A DNA stretch of 23,942 nucleotides from an uncultured Peptococcaceae bacterium (GCA_913064925.1 CAJYBN010000011.1:1-23942); one strand, 5' to 3'. Positions 1-9,847 are shown, counted from the first letter of the stretch. A program made the numbers and translations. The notes: generated from the letters alone by a model not told the origin.

Positions 1-261
1 GATCCAGCCCGACTTGCCGCCGACCTTAATGTTGTACCAGTCGCCCCGCCTTTGTAAAACAGTGTACTGTTCACCTTTGTGCACTTGGGTTATTATGCCA
101 TGGTTTGTTCCCGGTCCTTCTCGTATGTTAACCGTATTGGCTTTTACCGTCAAAAGCGCGGCGGAATACGCGGGCGGCAGTGATGTATAGAAAAAACCGC
201 TTACAACAACTGCTGTTATGACAAAAGATTTAAAAAGCAATTTTTGCAAGTCGTTTACCAT
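1..261 (-). CDS. Exported SH3-domain protein, N-terminal part only
   Basis: This is the first 87 codons of a gene that runs off the left edge. The ATG at 261 follows a GAGGG ribosome binding site about 10 bases upstream. Residues 8-34 form a hydrophobic export signal with a likely cleavage site near AYSA-A. Residues 37-87 read as a bacterial SH3 (SH3b) domain, with the typical NIREGPGTNHGII and GDWYNIKVGGKSGWI strings. Such domains bind cell-wall peptide and often precede an amidase or other wall hydrolase domain. Which enzyme follows cannot be told here. It is divergent from the oxidoreductase pseudogene at 499. The signal peptide and SH3b calls are firm, the full product is unknown. Confidence 0.8.
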   Translation of the reverse strand, partial: MVNDLQKLLFKSFVITAVVVSGFFYTSLPPAYSAALLTVKANTVNIREGPGTNHGIITQVHKGEQYTVLQRRGDWYNIKVGGKSGWI

Positions 262-498
262 GGGTGTTGTTCCCTCATTCCCTTAAATGTTCCTGTATTT
301 CCTATAATTCAACAAATAGCACAAAAAGCCTGCAGCTTGTCACTTAACACTTTATACCAACTGCAAAAATTCGCGATTTACTTACAGTATTTATGACCCA
401 AGCAGCCCAGCAAAAAGTTCCCTTTTCAGGCAAAAAAGTGGATAGCATGCGGGTTGCTTTCACATAATAAAAAAAATTTACTTGAGGGATGAAATGCT

Positions 499-1061
499 GT
501 GGATAAATTAAAGGTAGGAATCATAGGCACGGGGATGGCTTTTGAGCGCCTACATTACCCGGCTTACCAGGAGCTATCCGATAAATACCAAATAGTTGCG
601 TTATGTGATACAAACCCGGAAAAAGTCCAAAAATGGGGTAAAAGGGTGGGTATCAAAAAAGACGGCATTTACACTGATTACCGGCAAATGCTTGGACGTA
701 ACGACTTGACATCATGGTACCAATAAAACAAAATTTTGCAGTAACCGAAGAGGTTGCCGGAGCCATAGCCCACCAGCCGGGCCGGGCCATAATTTGTGAA
801 AAACCAGATTGCGGGGTAATTAACGTGGCTTACAATGACGGTGGATCAAAGCAGGTTCCCTATAGACCCCAGCGCGGCTACTATAACGAGTTGCTGAATC
901 TTTATAACGCGCTAACCGGCAAGGAAGCAATTTCCGTTACACCGGAAATGGAATACGGAGATGTTAAGACTGTTTTGGATATCTTACGATCCATTAGGGA
1001 AAACCGGGTTGTTGATGTAGACGAGGTTGAAAGGTATATTCCCGCTTATGTCGCGGGATAA
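499..1061 (+). pseudogene. Broken Gfo/Idh/MocA family oxidoreductase
   Basis: Two adjoining reading frames together make a shortened NAD(P)-dependent sugar-type oxidoreductase. The first (499-726, GTG start after GAGGGA) carries the Rossmann nucleotide site VGIIGTGMA and the ALCDTN strand end. It stops early at LTSWYQ. The next (714-1061, another frame) resumes with PIKQNFAVTEEVA and the family EKP motif (ICEKPD). It then jumps straight to the C-terminal helix region YYNELLNLYNALTGKE. The full family is about 330-380 residues, so roughly 150 residues of the substrate-binding domain are missing as well as the frame. Both a frameshift and an internal deletion make a functional product very unlikely. 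A terminator follows at 1108-1148. Confidence 0.85.
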
Positions 1062-1107
1062 CAGCCGGCTTATTTTCAGTTCCAGCAATTAAACTGGTTA
1101 AGCTAGT

Positions 1108-1148
1108 AAAAACCCCGCGGCTGGTATCTACCCGCCCGCGGGGTTTTT
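1108..1148. terminator. Bidirectional terminator between convergent genes
   Basis: A perfect 13-base inverted repeat (AAAAACCCCGCGG at 1108-1120, CCGCGGGGTTTTT at 1136-1148) with a 15-base loop. Each arm supplies a U run in one direction, so it can end both the oxidoreductase remnant (+) and the GerMN gene (-). The stop codon of the GerMN gene (1147-1149) overlaps the right arm. Confidence 0.9.
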
Positions 1149-1737
1149 AAATATTAAGAGCACTTATAAAACTATCATTGCGGGCCAGCGGCGCGCTTAC
1201 ATCTACGTAACCGGCTATGGTAGGAACTTCCTTGCCGTCGACCCAAATTTGCACTTCCTTAACCGTGCTGAACTGGGTAAGCGTATTGACAATCGAGTAT
1301 ACAGTCAGTTTTTCTTGTTCGACCCCGCCGGAATGAGCGAGTATCAACTCCTTGCTAAAATTTACTGTGCATAACCCTTCTCTAATGTTAATATCCAGCA
1401 ATTTAGTACCCGGCGGCAAGGTGGGTTTTAAGTCTTCGCACAGCGGGCCTTGGCATAATTCGTTGATTGTTTTTCGGGCAATACCCTCCACCTTGGGTAT
1501 TTCCCGCCGTTCCGCCACTAGTTTACCATTCCCGCCGGCAAAATATAATACAATTTCTATGGTTTCTGAGACTCCGGGTGCCGCTGCTAAAGTTAACCGG
1601 TTATCACTTTGCAGCGTTACCGGCTTTTCCTTTTGCGTCTTTTCTTCGTCATTGGGAACATCATAAAAGCACCCTGAAGTATACAAGAGTAGCGTAATAA
1701 TTCCCATGTATAGAAAAAACTTTGCCACCGCTTTCAC
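1147..1737 (-). CDS. GerMN-domain lipoprotein (sporulation/germination type)
   Basis: About 196 residues. The start chosen is GTG at 1737, eight bases after a GGGGG binding site. The GTG at 1746 overlaps that site and is less likely. The N-terminus is a lipoprotein signal: a hydrophobic stretch ending in LLLYTSGC, where the Cys would be lipidated, so the protein should sit on the outer face of the cytoplasmic membrane. Residues from about 60 onward match the GerMN pattern, with IVLYFAGGNGKLVAERREIP, then TINELCQGP, LPPGTKLLDINI, CTVNFSKEL and a C-terminal VKEVQIWVDGKEV. GerMN proteins such as GerM act in spore formation and germination. The exact role here is unknown. It is a single gene, divergent from the L,D-transpeptidase. 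Confidence 0.85.
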   Translation of the reverse strand: MKAVAKFFLYMGIITLLLYTSGCFYDVPNDEEKTQKEKPVTLQSDNRLTLAAAPGVSETIEIVLYFAGGNGKLVAERREIPKVEGIARKTINELCQGPLCEDLKPTLPPGTKLLDINIREGLCTVNFSKELILAHSGGVEQEKLTVYSIVNTLTQFSTVKEVQIWVDGKEVPTIAGYVDVSAPLARNDSFISALNI

Positions 1738-1883
1738 GCTTTTCACCCCCGCACGGTTTGTCCCATCCTATATTTTATTATTATGGAAATGTAAACTAGG
1801 TTATGACAAAAAAACCATTGATATACACATATGTTATGGGGGAAAAATACAGGAAGTATTAATTTCGTAGAGGGGGGAGCTTA

Positions 1884-2822
1884 CTGAAACCAAGAGCCGT
1901 TGCGGTTATTTTTTTTGTTTGCGCTATATCCTTGCTTGTAGTTAAACCGGGCATGGCTGCAAACGATTGCCCGTACTGCAGCCTGGCTTTTGAGGAAAAC
2001 CGTTTACTGGCGCCCAGGCAGCCCGCCATACAAGGGCGGGATGTTGAACAACTGCAGCGGGTTCTACAGCAAATGGAATATTATAACGGCCCCGTGGACG
2101 GTATATATTCTCCCGCCACCGTCGAAGCGGTAAAAATTTTTCAGATATCCAGGGGGCTTGTGGTGGACGGTGTTGTGCATGAGGATACCTGGCGCGCGCT
2201 TGACGAGTTGTACTGCTTGACTGTCACCCGGCGCAAAACCCCGCCGCCGACGGGAGAAGTAAGCATCGTGGTGGATACCAAACGGCGCAAGCTCACGATA
2301 ATGTCCGACGGTGAGCCCTACAGACAGTACCCCGTGGCGGTGGGGAAATATAAAACTCCTACCCCAGTGGGAAATTTCAAGGTTTTGCGCAAAGCCATGA
2401 ATTGGGGTACTGGTTTCGGCACCCGCTGGATAGGATTAACCGTGCCATGGGGCATTTACGGAATACATGGCACAAACAAACCTTATTCCATCGGCAGCTA
2501 TGCCAGCCACGGGTGCATCCGCATGAACAACAGGCATGTTGAGGAGATTTACCCGTGGATAAAACCGGGAACCAGGGTCATTCTCATCGGCAACCCATTT
2601 ACTTACCAACCAAGCCGCTTCCGGGTCATGCGCAGGGATGAACGGGGCGGGGACGTCTTGGAAGTGCAATTGCGCCTTAAAAGGTTAAAATACTACGACG
2701 GTCCCATTGACGGGATCTGGGGAGGTGGCATGGAACGCGCCGTTGCCGCATTTCGAAAGAAAAACGGCTTGTCTCCAGACAATGCCGTGGATGCAAAAAT
2801 GTACCGATTACTGGGGCTGTAA
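1884..2822 (+). CDS. Exported L,D-transpeptidase with two peptidoglycan-binding domains
   Basis: About 312 residues if started at CTG 1884. This enzyme class cross-links peptidoglycan through meso-diaminopimelate in the wall. Order: signal peptide, a peptidoglycan-binding repeat (DVEQLQRVLQQ...YYNGPVDGIYSPATVEAV), a YkuD catalytic domain, and a second binding repeat at the C-terminus (VLEVQLRLKRLKYYDGPIDG). The YkuD signature is complete: IYGIHGTN and then SYASHGCIRM, with the catalytic Cys at about residue 211. The first standard start codon in frame is TTG 1932, but that lies inside the signal peptide and lacks a binding site. The string AGGGGGGAG at 1871-1879 places CTG 1884 at the right distance. 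The gene ends six bases from the stop of the convergent permease gene. Confidence 0.88.
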   Translation: MKPRAVAVIFFVCAISLLVVKPGMAANDCPYCSLAFEENRLLAPRQPAIQGRDVEQLQRVLQQMEYYNGPVDGIYSPATVEAVKIFQISRGLVVDGVVHEDTWRALDELYCLTVTRRKTPPPTGEVSIVVDTKRRKLTIMSDGEPYRQYPVAVGKYKTPTPVGNFKVLRKAMNWGTGFGTRWIGLTVPWGIYGIHGTNKPYSIGSYASHGCIRMNNRHVEEIYPWIKPGTRVILIGNPFTYQPSRFRVMRRDERGGDVLEVQLRLKRLKYYDGPIDGIWGGGMERAVAAFRKKNGLSPDNAVDAKMYRLLGL

Positions 2823-2828
2823 AGCCAT

Positions 2829-4199
2829 TTAGTCTCCTTGTTTTTCCGCATGGGCAACCGGCCGGCGCCTGCGCCTTCCGCTTGCCCTCTTCTGTCGCTG
2901 CAATTGTTTCAACCTGGGCACCACGCGGGTAACATACCAATACGATAACAGCATTCCCAGGCCGAGATACAGGAACACTCTGGGGAAAGTAGTGAATATC
3001 GCCAGAGCCAGCAGCGAGAATATAAGCGCGCTGGCGGCAGGGATAATATAGCCGCCTCTAATTCGGTACGGCCGCTGTGCGTCGGGCATTTTCTTGCGCA
3101 GAACTATGACCGCCAGCCCGGCAAGGACGTATATCACGCTTTCCATGGCCGCCGCCATGTTAACCAGTACCAGGTACCGGTGCGAAAAAAGCGTTAATAA
3201 TGATATAAGAACCCCTATAACAAAAATACTCAAAACTGCTACCCAAGGAGTGAAAAAACGTAGGCTGATTTTGCTGAATATGGAAGGAAGCACATGCTCC
3301 CTGGCTGAAGCGTACACAAAGCGAGATATCCCAATCAAGCCAGCATTGAAGGTCGTAATGGAAGCGGCCAGCGTCAGCATGACCATGATGGCCGTACCGG
3401 TATCACCGAGTATTGTTTGCGCAAACAGCATTTGCGGAATAGGAGAGTTAACCAGCGACTCCCGCGGTACGGTAGCCGTCATGGCAACGGTAAAAACGGC
3501 GTATACTACGCTCAAAATACCGATGGCCAGCAGCATACCACGGGAAATCAAGCGGCTATGGGTCACTTCTTCGGCTAGAGGGGTCACCCATTCAAAGCCC
3601 ACAAACAGAAAAACGCCCACCGCCACGGCGTTAAGCAGGTTTACGGCGCCGCCCGTGGCCAGCGGGGCGCTGAGCTGAAAATCAATCTTGGCAAGTCCTA
3701 TAACAGCCAAACTTATTAATGTAACCATTAAACCGTAAGTAATCGCATCTTGAAACCAACCGGCTATCCTTATACCGACGATGTTCATACCTGTTACAAC
3801 GGTGAACATTACCAAAATCCAAGCCAACGGCGATATCAACGGGAAGGCCTCGTGCAGTATTTCCGCCAAGATATAGCTTTCTGCACCTATTACGCCCATG
3901 ATCACAGCCATGTATAACAAAGACACGGTTAAGGCCAGCCGGTCGTTAAAAGCATGGTTAAAGTAAAGCCTTATGCCGGCTGCGGAAGGGATCATGCCGT
4001 TTAGCTCGCTAAAACAAAGGGCCGCTGTCATGCACAGCAGCCCGCCGGTGAGGATGGCCAGCCAGGCGGCATCACCGACCAGAAATCCGGCTACCTGTAC
4101 AGCCGCCACAAAGGTGGAGCTGGACAGGGTCAGGCCAGCGCTCGTGGCGATTATAGTTCGCAGGGTCAGTATTTTTTTAAGCTTAACCAAGTCATTCAC
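2829..4199 (-). CDS. APC-family amino acid permease
   Basis: 456 residues, the usual size for the amino acid-polyamine-organocation superfamily, with about 12 hydrophobic segments. The first carries the unwound-helix region SAGLTLSSSTFVAA and the sixth area reads LFVGFEWVTPLAEE, the family's central signature. These carriers move amino acids or related amines by proton or sodium coupling or exchange. The substrate cannot be read. The C-terminus is very basic (SGRRRRRP), consistent with a cytoplasmic tail. The GTG start at 4199 overlaps the end of the SCP2-like gene by 8 bases, so the two are translationally coupled. It is the last gene of a three-gene operon. No hairpin terminator lies between it and the convergent gene ending at 2822. 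Confidence 0.85.
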   Translation of the reverse strand: MNDLVKLKKILTLRTIIATSAGLTLSSSTFVAAVQVAGFLVGDAAWLAILTGGLLCMTAALCFSELNGMIPSAAGIRLYFNHAFNDRLALTVSLLYMAVIMGVIGAESYILAEILHEAFPLISPLAWILVMFTVVTGMNIVGIRIAGWFQDAITYGLMVTLISLAVIGLAKIDFQLSAPLATGGAVNLLNAVAVGVFLFVGFEWVTPLAEEVTHSRLISRGMLLAIGILSVVYAVFTVAMTATVPRESLVNSPIPQMLFAQTILGDTGTAIMVMLTLAASITTFNAGLIGISRFVYASAREHVLPSIFSKISLRFFTPWVAVLSIFVIGVLISLLTLFSHRYLVLVNMAAAMESVIYVLAGLAVIVLRKKMPDAQRPYRIRGGYIIPAASALIFSLLALAIFTTFPRVFLYLGLGMLLSYWYVTRVVPRLKQLQRQKRASGRRRRRPVAHAEKQGD

Positions 4200-4545
4200 C
4201 CCAAATCATCAAGGAAATGAAGTCCAGGCGAACGATATCATCCTCGGATCCTTTGATTATCAATGTACCGTTCATGTACGGTTCCGTGGGAGTTATATCG
4301 CCGTAAAACAAATCAGCCAGGGTTTCACTGTCCGCCGTTACAATAATATCGGGATTATCTGTAGCCCCTTCGCAAACAGTTAATTCACCGTCTTTTAATA
4401 TCAAAGTGTGCTTTGATTCCACGTCGTTGGCCTCTATTAGCACAACCCGGTTCCAGTCCCGGTTCATTATTTTAAGTTTTTTGTTTTTGTTATACCCTTC
4501 CTGAAAAGCCCGCAAGCTATCTCTTATTTCCTCGTGTGTCGCCAT
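4192..4545 (-). CDS. SCP2-like sterol/lipid-carrier domain protein
   Basis: 117 residues, a complete stand-alone SCP2-type domain. Family-like pieces are the central strands TLILKDGELTVCEG and PDIIVTADSETLADLFYGDITP followed by YMNGTLIIKGSEDDIVRL. SCP2 folds bind a hydrophobic ligand such as a fatty acyl chain in a tunnel. No signal peptide is visible, so it acts in the cytoplasm. A GGAGG site lies five bases before the ATG. It sits between the quinate-dehydrogenase-like gene (26 bases upstream) and the permease gene, which it overlaps. The link between a lipid-carrier domain and an amino acid permease is unexplained. Confidence 0.78.
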   Translation of the reverse strand: MATHEEIRDSLRAFQEGYNKNKKLKIMNRDWNRVVLIEANDVESKHTLILKDGELTVCEGATDNPDIIVTADSETLADLFYGDITPTEPYMNGTLIIKGSEDDIVRLDFISLMIWGE

Positions 4546-4571
4546 AACAACCTCCGCAAAAAATACAAATT

Positions 4572-5486
4572 CTATACCAATTCAATTACTTGAGGTTTAA
4601 AATCCAGTTTCTTGATTAGTTCCAGGTATTCGTCGGCGGTTATTTCCTCCCAGGGTTTGCCCATTAGTGCTACCAATACCCCTTCGATAACGTTGGTGCC
4701 AAATGACCTTCCCTCAAAAACGGGCGTGGTAGTGACCAGCCTTGCAGCGCCTTTTTCCTTGAAAAACTCAATATCGGCGGATGTGGTTGTATTGGTAATG
4801 ATCATTTGACCGTTTAAAGCGTCCGGTATGTAACGTTTTATAAAATGAAAATCGCCGGCTATTACATCGGCATCATGGTAATAGTGGGCAAATTTATTGG
4901 CCTTTTCTTCATCCCGGGAGTCTTGTTTTTTTCCTGTGGGGTAAAGCATGTGAAAAGGTAACTTAGTCATTTCAGGTAACAGCTTGCCCGCCATTTCCTC
5001 CAGTTCCTCCAAAGTTTTTATGGGGTAAGGAATTCCGGCGGCAAAAATTAAATCGCCGAAAGTAACATCACAACCGGCTTCAATAAAAGCTTCTGCCATG
5101 CCGAACCTGTCAACCGCGCTAACCATAAGAACCTTGGTGGCGGGAGACAGGTAATTAGTCTCCCGTAACAGGTATTTAACGGTTTCCCTTTCTAGCGTAT
5201 TTTTTAAGCCGCTGCCGTCCACCACCGGTGTTTTTTTCACCGCTTCCATTAACCTTAAACCATCTTTAAAGGCATACCTTGTTTTACCCGCGTATACATA
5301 AACATCTATACCGCCCAGGCCGATGGCGTCTACTTGTCCGTCTAGCTCCTCCAGCTTGGCCAGGGCACGTTCAATATCGCCGTCCATACCCAGACGGCTG
5401 ATAATAAATTGCTCGCCCAGCAACTCCACCTGTACCTGGTGATCACGTTTGGATGAACCCAGGCTTACGCTGACCACTCGTTTCAA
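4572..5486 (-). CDS. Conserved protein of the type often labelled quinate 5-dehydrogenase
   Basis: 304 residues, TTG start at 5486, eight bases after GGAGGG. From memory, proteins starting MKRVVSVSLGSSKRDH are conserved in thermophilic and sulfate-reducing Clostridia and are often annotated quinate 5-dehydrogenase. I see no shikimate-dehydrogenase signature to confirm that activity. Visible features are an N-terminal domain with DAIGLGGIDVYVY, a VVDGSGLKNTLERE stretch, TKVLMVSAVDRFGMAEAF and a late TNTTTSADIEFFKEKGAARLV region that could bind a cofactor. There is no signal peptide or membrane segment. It leads the operon with the SCP2-like protein and the permease, behind a good promoter at 5530-5558. 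The function is best left open. Confidence 0.6.
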   Translation of the reverse strand: MKRVVSVSLGSSKRDHQVQVELLGEQFIISRLGMDGDIERALAKLEELDGQVDAIGLGGIDVYVYAGKTRYAFKDGLRLMEAVKKTPVVDGSGLKNTLERETVKYLLRETNYLSPATKVLMVSAVDRFGMAEAFIEAGCDVTFGDLIFAAGIPYPIKTLEELEEMAGKLLPEMTKLPFHMLYPTGKKQDSRDEEKANKFAHYYHDADVIAGDFHFIKRYIPDALNGQMIITNTTTSADIEFFKEKGAARLVTTTPVFEGRSFGTNVIEGVLVALMGKPWEEITADEYLELIKKLDFKPQVIELV

Positions 5487-5529
5487 TATTCAAGCCCTCC
5501 ATTCCCAAAACTACATAATGCCTTTTAAC

Positions 5530-5558
5530 ATTGTAACCAATATTAACTAAAATTACAA
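5530..5558 (-). promoter_or_regulatory. Sigma-A type promoter for the 4572-5486 operon
   Basis: On the minus strand TTGTAA (5558-5553) and TACAAT (5535-5530) are separated by exactly 17 bases. The -10 element lies about 44 bases before the TTG start. Confidence 0.6.
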
Positions 5559-5642
5559 GCTGTCCGGCAATGGCCGGGTTTTTACACAGTGGTGCTGTAA
5601 TATCCCAATTGCTTATTGATACACAATTATTTACACAAAAAA

Positions 5643-5662
5643 GCAACCCCTTAAGGGGTTGC
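5643..5662 (-). terminator. Terminator after the small stress-type protein
   Basis: A perfect 20-base palindrome (GCAACCCC, TTAA, GGGGTTGC) followed on the minus strand by six T. It lies 25 bases after the stop of the gene at 5687. Confidence 0.85.
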
Positions 5663-5686
5663 AACCTGTATCGTTAAAGCCCAGCC

Positions 5687-6082
5687 TTAAATTTTGCCGC
5701 CGTGTTTTTTTACTATTTCTTCTACGCGACCGGTATTTTTCTCCGCTGCTACTACCGTAACTAGATAAGCACTGCCGCCCGCCACTCCGTAGCCGGCATT
5801 TCCGTAGCCGCTTACAGAAGGATCAGCAGCCCTGAGCACCCTGGTATCATTATCTATAAAGCTGTCTGTACCCGCTGAATAAAGAACAAGTCCGGTGATG
5901 GTTTCCGCCCGCCCGGCAACGGGGTTGTTTATTTCAGCGTTATAGTTAACTCCATACCTGCTGACCCGGTCCAACTGCACATTATCGAAACCGGCGCTTT
6001 GCAATTCTTCCTTTGCCCTGCGGGCTCCTTCAACGGATGGAAAGTAAGCTAAAATAGCACATTCGCCTTGCGATAACTGCAT
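5687..6082 (-). CDS. Small soluble protein, possibly general-stress (YflT-like) fold
   Basis: 131 residues. The ATG at 6082 follows GGAGGGG by six bases. An open frame continues upstream to 6142 but lacks its own binding site. The first half, ILAYFPSVEGARRAKEELQSAGF, resembles the N-terminus of the YflT/GSP17M stress proteins (a strand, then a helix that pairs sequence neighbours). The middle is polar, followed by a Gly-rich stretch (SGYGNAGYGVAGG), then a final strand-helix unit (AYLVTVVAAEKNTGRVEEIV). This looks like two beta-alpha halves joined by a flexible loop. No catalytic residues stand out. It is a single gene with its own terminator. The family assignment is tentative. Confidence 0.6.
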   Translation of the reverse strand: MQLSQGECAILAYFPSVEGARRAKEELQSAGFDNVQLDRVSRYGVNYNAEINNPVAGRAETITGLVLYSAGTDSFIDNDTRVLRAADPSVSGYGNAGYGVAGGSAYLVTVVAAEKNTGRVEEIVKKHGGKI

Positions 6083-6142
6083 ATTTCCCCTCCATGATAC
6101 TTTTGACCTTATTGTAAACATTCCAGGTGAAAATAACTCCAA

Positions 6143-6366
6143 CTAGATGATGGCAAATTCATAGGTGTTTGCGTATATCTCCCAAAATAATTTTTCAATA
6201 TAAATAAGAGGTATTCATTTGGTCTCAAGAAAGAAAAGGACCTACCACCCAGCATTATTACCAGCCGTGTCAGCCTGCGTACCTCCTGGCTCGTTACCAT
6301 CCTGATCAAATATCTAACTAAGCAGTACGGCGGGGCCGTGCTTTACTTTTTGCATACGACAAAGGC
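6143..6366. other. Intergenic stretch, no supported gene
   Basis: Between the small stress-type gene and the aacS terminator. Short open frames exist on both strands (for example about 60 codons on + around 6200-6410) but none has a start with a binding site or a recognisable sequence. I see no RNA gene. Confidence 0.5.
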
Positions 6367-6392
6367 AAAAAAAAGCAGCCATTCACGGCTGC
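6367..6392 (-). terminator. Terminator after aacS
   Basis: GCAGCC and GGCTGC arms (6375-6380 and 6387-6392) with a six-base loop, followed on the minus strand by eight T. It lies 17 bases past the aacS stop. Confidence 0.9.
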
Positions 6393-6408
6393 ATATTGAT
6401 ACATTGTA

Positions 6409-8361
<1,953 letters not shown>

Positions 8362-8420
8362 AAAACATGCTCCCCCTTATAAAAAGTTTAATTATTAACT
8401 AGGAATTTTAGCAATTTACT

Positions 8421-8437
8421 ATGCAATTTCCATTCCA
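8421..8437 (-). promoter_or_regulatory. Possible sigma-54 (-24/-12) promoter for aacS
   Basis: The minus strand reads TGGAATGGAAATTGCAT: a TGG element and a TTGCA element with GG and GC exactly ten bases apart, as in sigma-54 promoters. The start point would be about 50 bases before the aacS ATG. No activator gene is seen in the window, so this is a pattern match only. Confidence 0.4.
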
Positions 8438-8513
8438 CTTAATAAATAAGGGACCTGAATGTAGATTTGTATAAGTATGTTTACACTTTTTTGTTTATTT
8501 TTTTTACAAAAAA

Positions 8514-8535
8514 GCACCTGTAATAATGCAGGCGC
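8514..8535 (-). terminator. Terminator after the CapA-like gene and CotJC relic
   Basis: Minus strand GCGCCTG, an eight-base loop, CAGGTGC (one G-U pair), then six T. It lies about 20 bases after the stop of the CotJC remnant, the place where an intact cotJC-like gene would have ended. Confidence 0.8.
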
Positions 8536-8554
8536 TCGTTACAAAAAATATTAA

Positions 8555-8647
8555 CTAAAACACTTTTTTCTGGTTAAGGTATTCTTCCACATGCATTAAT
8601 GTTTTCCCAAAACGCTGAAAATGAACTACCTCCCGTACCGCAGGGGC
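8555..8647 (-). pseudogene. C-terminal remnant of a CotJC / manganese-catalase-like coat protein
   Basis: Directly after the stop of the CapA-like gene, and in the same frame, 30 sense codons and a TAG follow. They contain VREVVHFQRFGKTL and HVEEYLNQKKVF. The string REVVHFQRFG is the hallmark of the last helix of CotJC-type spore coat proteins (manganese catalase family), where Glu and His bind metal. Those proteins are about 190 residues or more, so only the tail remains and there is no start codon. A deletion joining the end of the CapA-like gene to the tail of cotJC would explain it. The terminator at 8514-8535 would be the old cotJC terminator. Confidence 0.75.
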
Positions 8648-9823
8648 TTAAACACGTTTAAATAATATTTCACCATTGTCGTTGATTTCGGTTCCAAATG
8701 ATTGGGAAAGCGATTGCAACCTTTTAATTACTGCTGAAGCCTTTTTTTCGGTAGCTATATTAGTCTGACCATATTCTATCCATGTAGGTATAACTCTGGC
8801 TCCGGTAATACCGCCATTGTTTAAATCAACCTGTAAAATTACGCTCTGTCGCCCCTGCAAGTCTCTTGACAGGGTGAAAATAAAATTGCCGACGCTGTAG
8901 GCAATTATTTTGCCTTCGTATAATTCCAAACCTTGCAGTACATGTGGATGATGGCCGTAAATCAAATCCGCTCCCCAGTTTACCAAATCATGCGCCAATT
9001 TAACTTGTTTTTCCGACGGCTTTTCGGCCAGTTCCTCACCCCAGTGCAGGCTGATGACCGTAAAGTCCGTCTGCGAACTGACCTTTCTTACCGTTTCTTT
9101 AACCAATGCGTAATCATAACCGCTGGCCACGCCGGGGCGCTTTTCCCCCGCTACCCACCACCCTTGGGGGAAAACGTAAGTAAACGCCAGTATGCCTACA
9201 TTTATGCCATCTTTTTTTATTATCACCGGTTTGAAAGCTTCGCCGGCGTTATTTCCAGCACCGGTATAGTGAAATTTGTAATTATCCAGCCAGGCCAGCG
9301 TTTCCTGCAGCGCACCGGTACCGAAATCGAGAATGTGGTTATTGGCAAGCGTTAATACGTCCATGCCGGCTTCGCGCGCCCCCGCCAGAGCGCGGGGCGA
9401 AGCAATGAATGTATACTGTTTGTCCGGTACCGCTTTGTGCTTGTCCTGGCCGACAGCGCATTCAAGGTTACCTATGGAAACATCGTCATCCAATAAAACA
9501 TTTCGAACCTGCAGCCAGGGATAGTCCGGCCCGTTTTTATTGATCGCTTCCCCTACCCCAGATGCCAGCATTATGTCGCCCACCAAGCTCATGGTGAGGG
9601 TATCATTTACCTCTATTTCCTCCATTGACGGTTGAACTTGATCGCCCTTTTCCCCAACGGCCGGAGGCGGCGTGCCCGGTTGGTTGTTCTGCGGGGTGCT
9701 CGCCGGGAGCAAGCCGCGATGCGGTATGATGCCGGGCATGAAGTGTATTACGGCCAATAAGGAAACAGCAACTATTTCTACCAGTACAATTTGCAAAATA
9801 AGCCTTTGTTTTGTCGACATCAT
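8648..9823 (-). CDS. CapA-family protein (poly-gamma-glutamate capsule type), membrane-anchored
   Basis: 391 residues from the ATG at 9823 (six bases after GGAGG). An ATG at 9820 is equally possible, and 9847 is too far upstream. Residues 8-30 form one membrane anchor or signal, followed by a Pro/Gln-rich linker. The rest is a CapA metallophosphatase-like domain: LSLVGDIML-type start (MSLVGDIMLASG), SIGNLECAVG, DVLTLANNHILDFG, ISLHWGEE, YGHHPHVLQGLE and IAYSVGNFIF. The Asp, Asn and His residues of these motifs form the metal site in the calcineurin-like superfamily. The domain faces the outside. The substrate is unknown, and many clostridial copies lie far from capsule genes, as here. It is followed in frame by the CotJC remnant. 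Confidence 0.85.
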   Translation of the reverse strand: MMSTKQRLILQIVLVEIVAVSLLAVIHFMPGIIPHRGLLPASTPQNNQPGTPPPAVGEKGDQVQPSMEEIEVNDTLTMSLVGDIMLASGVGEAINKNGPDYPWLQVRNVLLDDDVSIGNLECAVGQDKHKAVPDKQYTFIASPRALAGAREAGMDVLTLANNHILDFGTGALQETLAWLDNYKFHYTGAGNNAGEAFKPVIIKKDGINVGILAFTYVFPQGWWVAGEKRPGVASGYDYALVKETVRKVSSQTDFTVISLHWGEELAEKPSEKQVKLAHDLVNWGADLIYGHHPHVLQGLELYEGKIIAYSVGNFIFTLSRDLQGRQSVILQVDLNNGGITGARVIPTWIEYGQTNIATEKKASAVIKRLQSLSQSFGTEINDNGEILFKRV

Positions 9824-9847
9824 CCACCGCCTCCGCCATAAACCCAA

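Noticed and set aside
3094..3678. 194-codon plus-strand frame inside the permease gene
   Set aside because: Antisense to a complete 12-helix permease, Thr/Ser-rich shadow, no binding site.
5564..5585. Terminator-like CCGGC hairpin on the plus strand
   Set aside because: No plus-strand gene precedes it, and it lies upstream of the minus-strand promoter. It is short and may be chance.
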